A model generated the notes under the pieces. That model saw only the letters and a program-made list of their open reading frames with translations. It was not told the origin of the DNA and searched no databases. This document shows positions 37,001-45,551 of a stretch of DNA of 64,000 nt, piece by piece. Source of the stretch: Sulfuricurvum sp. (lineage in GTDB: Bacteria; Campylobacterota; Campylobacteria; Campylobacterales; Sulfurimonadaceae); contig NZ_JALNYS010000002.1 in the NCBI RefSeq assembly GCF_023229695.1, positions 148,339 to 212,338 of the forward strand, written 5' to 3'. Positions within the stretch are counted from its first letter, which is position 1, and the number at the start of each line of letters is the position of its first letter. Both the position numbers and the translations under genes were made by a program.

Positions 37001-37288
37001 GCCAAAGGGGAGCGTTCCGCCATCAAGGCAAAATTGGAAGAGAGCTATCCGCAGGAGAGTACCTTCGTCCGTTTTTACAGTACGGAGCTGATCGAGAAGC
37101 TGATTGCGTTTCAAACGGTTTTGCCGCAGGAGCTTCACGCTCTGGCAACCCGGCGGGGAGAGGAGATTCGCCGCTATCTGCTAAAAAATCCGGCACTTGA
37201 AAAACAGATCATCCTGAAGGGGAACGACGTGCTGAGCGGGGGCAAGGAGGGGGAAGTCCCGGTACGCCTTGAAATTATCGTACCTTAG
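34040..37288 (+). CDS. DUF748 / AsmA-like envelope protein
   Basis: Large protein of about 1082 aa. An N-terminal membrane anchor (ILQSLAAVAGIYGMIGFVALPYVIRYVV) is followed by repeated beta-rich segments (FSVESASFNPFTFHLTLRNVRF, DLIALEAFSINIDPLAYLWK) typical of DUF748/AsmA-type proteins thought to span the periplasm and help lipid transport or outer-membrane assembly (family inference). ATG at 34040 is chosen because AAGG lies 9 nt upstream; 34001 lacks a site. It is divergent from nrdB and appears monocistronic. Confidence 0.82.
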   Translation: MTKKRILQSLAAVAGIYGMIGFVALPYVIRYVVPAKVAEATEGGKFSVESASFNPFTFHLTLRNVRFQTPQGGDLIALEAFSINIDPLAYLWKGGVVIGDMGLNGAKITLHRDKNGDFNYQWLSELKGDEEPEEASKPLKLRIERFTLSQGSVEYRDASEGRGYALDLGPIGFSLEHIDMGELSNKDGSVRLYASINEGGFIDVKGKIASLSPAVIGGSVAFDSGKLYTLWRYFKEKFPIEVADGEAKFAFDYRFDGNDLNATELSGLSFDLSRLRIIPKGESRNLLRVEGIHLREGKVFPLRKEFAADALEIEGVNLAARRFQNKTVDWVTYIEEIQRAFPEDENETKEPWKFRLNRFTLEKFGAEWSDSAPKEPYRFTLENGRIHAEGIESDPKRPLSVSIATDNLRLTRQKEAQVVAEAKGFAIEGIDLDREGRFVRISKVSLNTPQIDLKRLKSGEIDLTRYLYAAPSKREAGESAPWGYRLDTVELKNGRIGLVDELPSKKVAINLNEMIVNLRNLSSDPTEVNRINVSTRINGAGMFRLDGDLVRENLRSSGRFELKGINAALMDPYLESSTYASISRGESSVAGDYTYRSGRAEVKGKVALHDWVVNDSRDGSVLVGWQSIGATPFRYTYPDNRLKINQLAVEGFYINTLIDSKKVLNLSTLTKQSPAEANTTRPSVAPKNPFGIDIVKFLVHNSSATFSDLSLPLPFKSDIHDLQGSILGISTTKDVTTFVKLRGGVDQYGLAKVEGSLNTKTPKQFTDMKVTFENLDLQQYTPYTLEFLGYKIAGGKLFLNLGYKITDGKLNGANQVVIKRIELGEEREGGSPWPMRLVVALLEDSEGVIDIDLPVEGDVNSPDFKYGKVVWQVIGNLFTKAVTSPFKFLGSMMGIESDNISSIDFEGGSSSLLPPQQEKLDSIMTMLSKRPKLSLEIVGVSDSVNDGYALKEGKLVEAALKREKGAKIDSPQAIPLPLLESMADEVLAKGERSAIKAKLEESYPQESTFVRFYSTELIEKLIAFQTVLPQELHALATRRGEEIRRYLLKNPALEKQIILKGNDVLSGGKEGEVPVRLEIIVP

Positions 37289-37338
37289 CAAAAGACTATT
37301 AATTATAAGACGCAAGAAGTTTATGAATCAAAATGGCC

Positions 37339-37373
37339 TATAATCCCCCTCTTACTTTGTACAGAACAGGAGG
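37339..37373 (+). promoter_or_regulatory. -10 element and ribosome site before the YeiH-type gene
   Basis: TATAAT at 37339-37344 and AGGAGG at 37368-37373, 9 nt before the ATG at 37383. The upstream 50 bp is AT-rich with no clear -35, as is common in Campylobacterota promoters. Confidence 0.5.
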
Positions 37374-37382
37374 GGCAGGGGT

Positions 37383-38459
37383 ATGCCGTTTTCACCTCAA
37401 AAGCGAGCCGGAACGATCAACGGGATCCTTTTCGTCGCTATTTTTGCAGCTGCGGCGACGATGATCGCCGATATCGCCGTTATTAAGAATCTGGGGATCT
37501 CACCTTTGGTCGTGGGGATAGTGTTGGGTATTTTTTATGCCAATACCCTGCACAACAAATTTCCTGCCGCATGGGAGATGGGGATCGTATTTTCGGGCAA
37601 AAAGATTTTGCGTTTTGCCATCGTTTTTTACGGGTTTCGGATTACCTTTCAACAAATTGCCGAAGTGGGAATGGAAGGGTTTATGGTATCGCTCATCATG
37701 CTCTCGACGACATTTATCCTCGGAACCTATCTGGGTCAAAAGCTATTCGGAATGGATCGTGATACTTCGATGCTGACGGCCTCCGGAGCATCGGTATGCG
37801 GAGCGGCAGCCGTTTTGGCAACCGAGCCGGTTTTAAAAAGCGAAGAGCATAAAGCGGCGGTTGCCGTCTCTATGGTAGTGCTTTTTGGTACGATTGCCAT
37901 GTTCTTGTATCCGGCCCTTTACAGTGCCGGGGTGTTTGACATGGATGCGCGGACGTTCGGTATTTTCGTCGGCGGAACGATACATGAGGTAGCACAGGTT
38001 GTCGCCGTCGGCGGAGCGTACGGCAAAGAGGCGAGCGATGCGGCAGTCATCGTTAAAATGACCCGTGTCATCATGATCGCCCCGATGTTGATTGTATTGG
38101 GAATCTATCTCTCCTACGCAGCTAAAAAAAGCGGTACGACGGGGGGCGGTGTCAAACTCGTTATTCCGTGGTTCGCCGTCTATTTTATCGGGATGGCAGG
38201 TGTCAATTCCCTCCTGACCCAATACTCTATGGCACACAGCACTGAAGCGATCTCTACAATGATTGCCTCTGCTGTGGCGAACATCAATGTGGTCGATACC
38301 TTTTTATTGACGATGGCGATGACGGCACTGGGGATGGGAACGCGATTCGCGAAGTTCAAAGGGCTTGGGATGGCTCCTCTCTACACGGCAGGGGCGATGT
38401 TCGCCTGGCTCCTTATCGGCGGATATTTTATCACGAAGTGGGTTGTGGCGACGTTTTAG
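37383..38459 (+). CDS. YeiH/UPF0324 family putative sulfate exporter
   Basis: Polytopic membrane protein, 358 aa, about ten hydrophobic segments, with the family motifs GISPLVVGIVLGIFYAN, LRFAIVFYGFRIT, ASGASVCGAAAVLATEPV and GTIHEVAQVVAVGGAYG. The family is annotated as putative sulfate exporters from limited data; in a sulfide oxidiser such a role would be useful but is inference. It has its own promoter. Confidence 0.85.
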   Translation: MPFSPQKRAGTINGILFVAIFAAAATMIADIAVIKNLGISPLVVGIVLGIFYANTLHNKFPAAWEMGIVFSGKKILRFAIVFYGFRITFQQIAEVGMEGFMVSLIMLSTTFILGTYLGQKLFGMDRDTSMLTASGASVCGAAAVLATEPVLKSEEHKAAVAVSMVVLFGTIAMFLYPALYSAGVFDMDARTFGIFVGGTIHEVAQVVAVGGAYGKEASDAAVIVKMTRVIMIAPMLIVLGIYLSYAAKKSGTTGGGVKLVIPWFAVYFIGMAGVNSLLTQYSMAHSTEAISTMIASAVANINVVDTFLLTMAMTALGMGTRFAKFKGLGMAPLYTAGAMFAWLLIGGYFITKWVVATF

Positions 38460-38465
38460 ATGTAG

Positions 38466-39977
38466 CTACCGTTTCCGATAGCTGAGCGCCTCCAGGAGGT
38501 GCTCTTTTCGTATATTTTCCTCCCCTTCGATGTCGGCGATGGTACGGGCGACTTTGAGGAGGCGTGCGATGGCGCGGAAGGAGAGATGAAACCTCTCTAT
38601 CGCCTGATCGATCACCTTTTGAGCTTCTTCGTCCAACGGACAGTATTCCAGAATCTCTTTATCGCTTAACGCACCGTTTAATCCCATCTGACCCCGCTGT
38701 TTTTGCCGTAAAAATGCCTGCCGTACTTTGGCATGCAGCTCTTTTGAACTGAGGCTCGGACGATCCGATGCTTGAATCGGATGCATTTGGATATAGAGAT
38801 CGATCCGGTCCAAAAAAGGGTCGGAGAGGCGTGCTTTGTAGCGGGTGATTTCGATGTCCGAACAGCGGCATGGGATCACGGTGCTGAAGAGATTCCCGCA
38901 CGGGCAGGGGTTCATGGCCGATACGAATAAAAAATCGGCTTCGTAGGTTACCTTGGCGTTGACGCGTGAGATTCGGATGTGGCGATCTTCCAGCGGCTCA
39001 CGCAACGCCTCTAAAACGGTTTTTGAAAAATGGGGAAGCTCATCAAAGAACAAGATTCCGCCGTGGGCCAATCCCACTTCGCCGATTTGGGCTTTATGGG
39101 CCCCTCCGCCGAAAATACTCGCCCCCGTACTGGAGTGGTGGGGGGACCTGAAGGGGCGCAGCGGAGAAAAGGTGGGGTCTTTTCCTTCTAAAATTTCGAG
39201 TTTGGCACAGTTGAGGATCTCATCATTCTGCAACGGCGGGAGAATATGGCGAAGACGTTTTGCGATCATCGATTTTCCCGACCCGGGAGACCCCTCCAGG
39301 AGAAGATTGTGCATTCCCGCCGCCGCGATAAGGGCAGCTCTTTTAGCGTGCTCCTGCCCTTTGATATCGATAAAATCGAGAGGGTAGTGTTCATGATAAT
39401 AATAGAGTTGATTTTCGTGGGACTCTCGCGGGAAATCAAACGTCGAGTGGCTGTGCGAGGGGGTAGGGAGATCGCTGCATTTAAGCAACTCGAGTGCGGC
39501 GGTGAGATTTTTGACTCCGTAAAAGGCAATACCGGGTATTTTGGAGAGTTTGCCGAGGCTGATGTCGGGGACGATCGCTTTGGCAATCCCCTTCTGATTG
39601 GCCAGAGAGAGGAGGATCGGGTAAAGGAGGAGATTTTCGGTCACATCTCCGTTCAGCCCCAGCTCCCCGAACGCATACCATCCGTCCAGATCGACATCGT
39701 CGTTTCCCAGTCCGATCAGCAGTGCAATGGCGAGATCGAAATGAGACCCCTCTTTTTTCAGATCGCTTGGGGCAAGATTGACGGTGAGCCGTTTGGGCGG
39801 GAAAATATAGCCGTTGCTCAGAAGTGCCGATTTGACACGCTCTTTGGACTCGGTAATGGCGGTATTGGCCATCCCGACAATGGTAAAGGCGGGGAGACCT
39901 TTGGTGGCCGTAAACTGCACTTCGACCGTTTTGGCATCAATCCCTTCAAATGTGGCACAGAGGAGTTGTTTCATCAT
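38466..39977 (-). CDS. YifB/ComM-type Mg-chelatase-like AAA+ ATPase
   Basis: A 503-aa protein with an N-terminal Lon-protease-like region (GLPAFTIVGMANTAITESKERVKSAL), a central AAA+ domain with Walker A GSPGSGKSMIAKRL and Walker B GILFFDELPHFS, and a zinc-type CPCGN...CRC cluster near 360. ComM promotes branch migration in natural transformation in other bacteria; the same role is inferred here. Confidence 0.9.
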   Translation of the reverse strand: MMKQLLCATFEGIDAKTVEVQFTATKGLPAFTIVGMANTAITESKERVKSALLSNGYIFPPKRLTVNLAPSDLKKEGSHFDLAIALLIGLGNDDVDLDGWYAFGELGLNGDVTENLLLYPILLSLANQKGIAKAIVPDISLGKLSKIPGIAFYGVKNLTAALELLKCSDLPTPSHSHSTFDFPRESHENQLYYYHEHYPLDFIDIKGQEHAKRAALIAAAGMHNLLLEGSPGSGKSMIAKRLRHILPPLQNDEILNCAKLEILEGKDPTFSPLRPFRSPHHSSTGASIFGGGAHKAQIGEVGLAHGGILFFDELPHFSKTVLEALREPLEDRHIRISRVNAKVTYEADFLFVSAMNPCPCGNLFSTVIPCRCSDIEITRYKARLSDPFLDRIDLYIQMHPIQASDRPSLSSKELHAKVRQAFLRQKQRGQMGLNGALSDKEILEYCPLDEEAQKVIDQAIERFHLSFRAIARLLKVARTIADIEGEENIRKEHLLEALSYRKR

Positions 39978-40009
39978 AATCCGTCATATTATTTAACGAA
40001 TATTGTAGC

Positions 40010-40525
40010 TTATTTTTTCTCTTTGAGGGCTTTTTTATACTCTTTTTCAAACTTTTTTCGACGGTTATAGGTTAGTTTTTCGATAAAAAGTTTGCCGTCG
40101 AGGTGATCGATTTCATGTTGGATAGCGATAGCGAGGAGATCGGCAGCTTCGAGGGTGGATGCTTTTCCGTGGCGATCTTGATAGTGAAGGGTGAGCGATT
40201 CGTACCGCTCAACGTCTTCGTAAAATCCGGGGACACTCAGACACCCCTCCTGATACAGGGTTGTCCCTTTGGGATCGGCAATGACGGGATTGATGATCTC
40301 CAGAAGATTGTTTTGATGCTGATTCCCCTCTTCGTCGGGGATACAGAGGATAAGAACCCGCAGGGGATTGGCAACCTGGATGGCTGCTAGGCCGATTCCG
40401 TTGCTGCTGATCATCGTTTCGTACATGTCATCCAGAAAAGTATGGAGAGCGTGATCGAAAATTTCGACTGCCGTAGAGCGGGTTTTGAGCCGTTTGTCGG
40501 GATACGTAATAATAGTGAGAACCAT
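40010..40525 (-). CDS. def: Peptide deformylase
   Basis: Removes N-formyl groups from new proteins. All three motifs are intact: GIGLAAIQV, EGCLSVPGF (metal Cys) and QHEIDHLDG (metal His pair, catalytic Glu). The 171 aa are normal. It follows a GGDEF gene and clpP on the same strand, as the end of the tig-clpP-def cluster known from Campylobacter. Confidence 0.96.
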   Translation of the reverse strand: MVLTIITYPDKRLKTRSTAVEIFDHALHTFLDDMYETMISSNGIGLAAIQVANPLRVLILCIPDEEGNQHQNNLLEIINPVIADPKGTTLYQEGCLSVPGFYEDVERYESLTLHYQDRHGKASTLEAADLLAIAIQHEIDHLDGKLFIEKLTYNRRKKFEKEYKKALKEKK

Positions 40526-40539
40526 AAGAACCTGTGCGC

Positions 40540-41580
40540 TTAGCCGTTGCTGACGACATAATGGGATTTGGATTCGGTGTGAGCGCTCTCCAATGCATTT
40601 AGAGTCTCCAGAAGAGTCTCTTCGGCTGATTTGGAAGAGTTGATCTCCGTAACCCCGATAGCGATACGAAGCTGTACCTCCTGCTCGGCAATAAAAAAGT
40701 TACTGGAAGCAACCAGTTCATAGAGACGATCCGATGCGCGCTTGGCGCTCTCGATATCGGTATGTTTCAGCAACATGGCAAAAATTCCCTCTCCGTAGTG
40801 GGCCACGATATCGCTTCGGCGGGAGGTTTTGAGCAACAATCTCGCAACCGTGCGGATCATGAGTTGTTGGGCCTTTTCGCTTTGGATGCTGTTGGCTGTT
40901 ATTTTGGAGAGTTCAACGGTAATAAGAGAGCTTTTGTGTTTGAATTCGTCGATCAATTGGCGCTCTTGCTCCAGTTTGGTGATTAAAAAGCGTTTGTTGT
41001 AGACGCCGAACTGGTTATCGAAAATGGTTTCGTTTTCTACCTGCTTGATAATCGTAGCGGTTTCGTCATAGATGGTCTTCATATGCGAAACCTGTTTTTT
41101 GAGGATACCGCTCAGTTTTCCGACATCTCCGCTGAGTGAGTTCAGAAGTTCTCCGGCACTGCTGAGTGTCGGAGAACTTTTGAGCTCATCTTTCCGTTTG
41201 TCGAGAATCTTTTCCATTAGGGACATATTTTTGTAGAGGGTTGCACTGACTTGCAAGATACTCTTGATGGAGGAGAACCCTTGCTTGAGGGTTTTTTCAA
41301 GTTCGATGCTTTTTTCGTCCTGATTATCCTCTTCTAGTTCTAGAAGAGAACCGATTTGACGGCGGAGGCTTTCACTCTTCCCCTCCAGTATGCGATCAAA
41401 ATAGAGGGCAAAATTGTTGGGGGTCGGAGGGAGATTATCGGAGATGAGCTCACTCAGTACCTCTTTGGCAAAAATCTCCAAATCGCTAGTCGGATCGTTC
41501 AGTGCGGTTGCACTGATAAAATCCATTCCGTCCGATAACTCTTGACGGTGTGAGCGTTTGAGGTCAGTGAGATTTGCCAC
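40540..41580 (-). CDS. Degenerate GGDEF-domain protein
   Basis: A 346-aa cytoplasmic protein. The N-terminal ~180 residues are helical, with TPNNFALYFDRIL and a predicted coiled coil. The C-terminal GGDEF-type domain starts near FDNQFGVYNKRFLITKLEQE; the signature reads GEGIF (HYGEGIFAMLL) instead of GGDEF, so diguanylate cyclase activity is doubtful. It is inserted between clpP and def, with short gaps (8 and 14 bp), so it is probably co-transcribed with protein-maturation genes. Confidence 0.82.
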   Translation of the reverse strand: MANLTDLKRSHRQELSDGMDFISATALNDPTSDLEIFAKEVLSELISDNLPPTPNNFALYFDRILEGKSESLRRQIGSLLELEEDNQDEKSIELEKTLKQGFSSIKSILQVSATLYKNMSLMEKILDKRKDELKSSPTLSSAGELLNSLSGDVGKLSGILKKQVSHMKTIYDETATIIKQVENETIFDNQFGVYNKRFLITKLEQERQLIDEFKHKSSLITVELSKITANSIQSEKAQQLMIRTVARLLLKTSRRSDIVAHYGEGIFAMLLKHTDIESAKRASDRLYELVASSNFFIAEQEVQLRIAIGVTEINSSKSAEETLLETLNALESAHTESKSHYVVSNG

Positions 41581-41588
41581 GTGGTTCC

Positions 41589-42185
41589 TTATTTCTCTTC
41601 TTTTTCTTTTTGCAATAAAACTTCGTCAATGATACCATATTCTACCGCTTCCGCAGCGGACATAAAGTTATCACGGTCGGTGTCTTTTTCAAGTTTTTCG
41701 ATACTTTGTCCCGAATTTTTTGCCATGATTGCATTCAATTCGGCTTTCATACGCAAAATCTCTTTGGCCTGAATCTCGATATCGGTTGCCTGCCCCTGTG
41801 CTCCGCCGAGGGGTTGATGGATCATAATGCGTGCATGGGGGAGGGCATAGCGCTTCCCTTTGGTCCCGGAGCTGAGCAAAAATGCCCCCATCGATGCCGC
41901 TTGCCCGATACAGATCGTGCAGATATCGGGACGGATGTAATTCATCGTGTCAAAGATCGCCATCCCCGAGGTGATGACACCGCCGGGAGAGTTGATGTAA
42001 AAATAGATATCTTTTTGCGGGTCTTCCGCCTCCAAAAACAGCAACTGTGCCACGATGGAGGAGGCTACCGGATCGTTCACTTCGCCGCTGAGCATGATGA
42101 TACGATCTTTGAGGAGACGTGAATAGATATCGTACGAGCGCTCACCGCGCCCCGTCTTTTCAATGACGTAAGGGATATAGCTCAT
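41589..42185 (-). CDS. clpP: ATP-dependent Clp protease proteolytic subunit
   Basis: Serine protease chamber subunit, 198 aa. The catalytic Ser is in GQAASMGAFLL and the His in ARIMIHQPLGGAQGQ; the first residues include IPYVIEKTGRGERSYDIYSRLL as in other ClpP proteins. Its start shares one base with the tig stop (TAATG), so the two are translationally coupled. Confidence 0.97.
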   Translation of the reverse strand: MSYIPYVIEKTGRGERSYDIYSRLLKDRIIMLSGEVNDPVASSIVAQLLFLEAEDPQKDIYFYINSPGGVITSGMAIFDTMNYIRPDICTICIGQAASMGAFLLSSGTKGKRYALPHARIMIHQPLGGAQGQATDIEIQAKEILRMKAELNAIMAKNSGQSIEKLEKDTDRDNFMSAAEAVEYGIIDEVLLQKEKEEK

Positions 42186-43486
42186 TACGCCTCTTTGATT
42201 TTGTCGTTAAGCAATTTGCTGAGGACGCGGTCTTCGATCATTGCCATTTGAATCGCAGGCAGATACCCTGATTCTTGGTAGTGTTTGTAAACGGCTGCCG
42301 GATCTTGACCCATCTGCATTGCTTCGAAATAGATGGTTTGCATCAACTCTTGTTCGTTGACCGAAATGTTCTCTGCGCGTGCCAATGCATCGACGATAAA
42401 GGTCGCTTTGACCGCACGGCAAGCGTCGTCACGGAACGTTTCGCGCACCTCTTTCAGCTTTTCGGCATCGGTACGGAGCTCTTCGAGTTCCGCTTCGCTC
42501 ATCTCGCGCGCTTTTTTATTCAACGCCATGTCCATCTCCTGATCAACGATGAATTCGGGAAGATCGATCGAGAAGGTAGTGACGAATGTTTCCATAAGAT
42601 TCGGTTTAAGCTCATCGTTGTAGAGTGCGCTCATCGCTTCGCTTTGGAGTTGTTCTTTTACTTTTTCTTTCAGCATCTCAAGGGTAGCGTCTTCAAATCC
42701 CGGAAGCATTTTTTTCGCCAGTTCATCATCGAGGACAACCGCTTCTTTTGTCTGGATCGCTTCTACTTTGACTTTGAACTGTGCCGGTTTGCCGGCCAGT
42801 TTCGCGCCGCCGTAATTTTCAGGGAAGGTAACGTCGATGGTTTTCTCCTCCCCTTTTTTCATTCCGATCACCTGGTCTTCAAAGCCGGGGATAAATTGGC
42901 CGCTTCCCAGACGGAGTGCAAACCCTTCGGCTTTCCCCCCTTCAAAGGCTTCGCCGTCGACAAACCCTTCGAAATCGATAAGGGCCGTATCCCCTTCTGC
43001 CAGCGCGCGATCTTCATCTACGTTGACAAGCGGCGCTTGTGCGGTAGCAAGCTCTTCGATCCGTTCCGTAACGGCCGCATCTTCAATCGCAGGTTTTGCT
43101 ACTTCAGGGACCATTGCAACATAATCGCCCAATTCGATAGCCGGGCGGATAGCGATCGTTACTTCAACATCGATTCCGTTGTCGTTTTTTTCAAACTTGG
43201 TGATGTTCGGCTCACCGATGAGGGTATCGGAAACGATATCCATGATTTTAAGCCCTTCGCTTAGAAGATCACGCAAAGCTTGTGCCTCGGCATCTTGTAC
43301 CAAACGTTCACCGTATTGTTTTTTCACCGCACTGACGGGAACTTTTCCTTTTCGAAACCCGGCAATTTTTGCCTCTTTGCTCAGTTGATGAGCAATTTTC
43401 TCGATGTTGGCATCGATCGTGTTGCGGGTGATGGCCGCATTGATTTTGGCGTTAGCTGAGTCGATTTTGTTGGTTGTAATGTGCAT
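42185..43486 (-). CDS. tig: Trigger factor
   Basis: Ribosome-associated chaperone and prolyl isomerase, 433 aa. N-terminal ribosome-binding domain with GFRKGKVPVSAVKKQYG, FKBP-type domain with GDTALIDFEGFVDGEAFEGG and FIPGFEDQVIGMKKGEEKTI, and a helical C-terminal chaperone domain. First gene of tig-clpP-GGDEF-def, divergent from folE. Confidence 0.96.
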   Translation of the reverse strand: MHITTNKIDSANAKINAAITRNTIDANIEKIAHQLSKEAKIAGFRKGKVPVSAVKKQYGERLVQDAEAQALRDLLSEGLKIMDIVSDTLIGEPNITKFEKNDNGIDVEVTIAIRPAIELGDYVAMVPEVAKPAIEDAAVTERIEELATAQAPLVNVDEDRALAEGDTALIDFEGFVDGEAFEGGKAEGFALRLGSGQFIPGFEDQVIGMKKGEEKTIDVTFPENYGGAKLAGKPAQFKVKVEAIQTKEAVVLDDELAKKMLPGFEDATLEMLKEKVKEQLQSEAMSALYNDELKPNLMETFVTTFSIDLPEFIVDQEMDMALNKKAREMSEAELEELRTDAEKLKEVRETFRDDACRAVKATFIVDALARAENISVNEQELMQTIYFEAMQMGQDPAAVYKHYQESGYLPAIQMAMIEDRVLSKLLNDKIKEA

Positions 43487-43621
43487 TAGATCCCTTTATT
43501 AACGTTGTCTCGTTGGAGTAAATGGGAGCAATAATACCCAAAAAGGGTTAAACAAACGCTGAATGAAAATAAAAGCAAAGTCGTGATAGAGTCACATAAA
43601 TATCTTTTGGAGTAAGTGTAT

Positions 43622-44206
43622 ATGGCTTTGAGCGAACAAGAGCAATTTGAAGAAGCGGTAAAAACGATGATTCGCCACGTCGGCGAGGACGTTAACCGAG
43701 AGGGGTTGTTAAAGACGCCCGGGCGCGTACTCAAGGCGTATGAGTTTATGTTTGGCGGTTACCGGGAAGATCCGCAGACCATTTTAAATTCGGCGATGTT
43801 CGAGAGTAGCAACGATGAGATGGTGCTGATTAAGGATATTGAATTTTATTCTACATGCGAACACCATCTGCTCCCCATTATCGGACGGGCCCATGTTGCC
43901 TATATCCCGGAGGGCAAAGTGGTCGGACTCTCAAAGATTCCCCGTATCGTCGATGTTTTCGCACGCCGGATGCAGATCCAGGAGCAGTTGACGGAGCAGA
44001 TTGCCGATGCGTTGATGGAGGCGATCAATCCCAAAGGGGTTGCGGTGGTATTGCAGGCACGCCATATGTGCATGGAGATGCGCGGCGTCGAGAAGATCAG
44101 CTCAACGACCACTTCCAGCGCTTTGCGCGGATTGTTCAAGCGTGACGAGAAGACCCGTATGGAGTTTTTCAATCTGATCAATTCTCCTGCGGGGAACCGC
44201 TATTGA
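43622..44206 (+). CDS. folE: GTP cyclohydrolase I
   Basis: First enzyme of folate synthesis. Zinc ligands in FYSTCEHHLLPIIG and QARHMCMEMRGV; active-site motif SKIPRIVDVFARR. About 194 aa. ATG at 43622 (MALSEQ) is preferred over GTG at 43616, with GGAG at 43609-43612. In Campylobacter folE is likewise followed by fliI. Confidence 0.96.
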   Translation: MALSEQEQFEEAVKTMIRHVGEDVNREGLLKTPGRVLKAYEFMFGGYREDPQTILNSAMFESSNDEMVLIKDIEFYSTCEHHLLPIIGRAHVAYIPEGKVVGLSKIPRIVDVFARRMQIQEQLTEQIADALMEAINPKGVAVVLQARHMCMEMRGVEKISSTTTSSALRGLFKRDEKTRMEFFNLINSPAGNRY

Positions 44207-44213
44207 TGATGCA

Positions 44214-45521
44214 ATGCCGTTAAAAGCTCTGCGCGAACGCCTCGGCGGTCATAAGCTGACGACCTCCTTCGGTACCGTTACGAAAATCAGTCCGACCATT
44301 ATTGTCGCCGAGGGGCTTCATGTGAGTATCGGCGATACGGTGATCATTGTGTCGGAACTCGACGGTTCCGAAGCGCTTGGAATGGTCAGCGAAGTGGAAC
44401 GGAACCGATTTTTTATCACCCCGTTTCGCTTCGTAGAGGGGTTTCGGGCGGGAGACAAAATCTATCCGAACCAAACGGGGATGGCTATTTCTGTCGGAGT
44501 GGAGCTGCTGGGACGGGTTGTCGATCCGTTTATGAACCCGATTGACGGGAAAGGGCCCATCGGTTCTCATCACGTCGAACCGATTATCAAAGCCCCCATT
44601 GCGGCGATGAAACGGGGGATGATCGATGAAGTGTTTAGCGTCGGGGTCAAAACGATCGACGGACTGCTGACGTGCGGTAAAGGGCAGAAACTCGGTATTT
44701 TTGCCGGAAGCGGCGTCGGAAAATCGACGCTGATGGGGATGATCGTACGAGGGTCGCAAGCCCCGATCAAGGTGGTCGCCCTCATCGGGGAGCGGGGACG
44801 GGAAGTTCCCGAATTTATTGAAAAAAGTTTGGGCGGAAATCTGGAAAATACCGTTTTGGTCGTAGCGACGAGCGATGACTCCCCCTTGATGCGAAAATAC
44901 GGGGCGTTCAGCGCGATGAGTGTGGCGGAGTATTTTAAATCGCTCGGGCATGATGTCCTCTTTATGATGGATTCGGTGACCCGTTTTGCGATGGCGCAGC
45001 GGGAGATCGGTCTGGCATTGGGGGAACCTCCCACTTCCAAAGGGTATCCCCCCTCGTCGCTGACGCTGCTGCCGCAGCTGATGGAACGTGCCGGAAAAGA
45101 GGAGGGGTGCGGATCGATTACCGCTTTTTTTACCGTTTTGGTCGAAGGGGATGATATGAGCGATCCGATTGCCGATCAGTCCCGATCCATTTTGGACGGG
45201 CATATCGTCCTCTCGCGTGAGATGACCGATTTCGGCATCTATCCGCCGATCCATATCCTCAACTCCGCTTCACGGGTGATGAACGATATTATCACCCCGG
45301 AGCATTTTGCGGCGGTTCGCCGGTTTCGTCGTCTCTATACGCTGTTAAAAGAGAATGAGATGCTGATCCGGATCGGTGCGTACGTCAAAGGGAGCGATAA
45401 AGAGCTGGATGAAGCGATTGCGAAAAAAGGGGCAATGGAGAAGTTTTTGTCTCAGGGGTCGATGTTTAAAAGCAATTTTCAAGAGAGTGTCAACGAACTG
45501 ATTGCGATGATGCAGCACTAA
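44214..45521 (+). CDS. fliI: Flagellum-specific ATPase FliI
   Basis: Type III export ATPase of the flagellar apparatus, 435 aa. Walker A IFAGSGVGKSTLMG near 160, Walker B VLFMMDSVTRFA, GERGREVPEF, and the FliI-typical GEPPTSKGYPPSSLTLLPQL. It starts 8 nt after folE and is the only flagellar gene in the window, implying a flagellated organism. Confidence 0.96.
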   Translation: MPLKALRERLGGHKLTTSFGTVTKISPTIIVAEGLHVSIGDTVIIVSELDGSEALGMVSEVERNRFFITPFRFVEGFRAGDKIYPNQTGMAISVGVELLGRVVDPFMNPIDGKGPIGSHHVEPIIKAPIAAMKRGMIDEVFSVGVKTIDGLLTCGKGQKLGIFAGSGVGKSTLMGMIVRGSQAPIKVVALIGERGREVPEFIEKSLGGNLENTVLVVATSDDSPLMRKYGAFSAMSVAEYFKSLGHDVLFMMDSVTRFAMAQREIGLALGEPPTSKGYPPSSLTLLPQLMERAGKEEGCGSITAFFTVLVEGDDMSDPIADQSRSILDGHIVLSREMTDFGIYPPIHILNSASRVMNDIITPEHFAAVRRFRRLYTLLKENEMLIRIGAYVKGSDKELDEAIAKKGAMEKFLSQGSMFKSNFQESVNELIAMMQH

Positions 45522-45551
45522 GCATCTCTTGTGTGTATTGCTTTCGGCCGC

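Noticed and set aside
42275..43264. 329-codon open frame antisense to tig
   Set aside because: Shadow of trigger factor; Phe- and Cys-rich text with no domain and no start signal.
44220..45254. 344-codon open frame antisense to fliI
   Set aside because: Mirror of a conserved ATPase gene; His- and Arg-rich low-complexity text.
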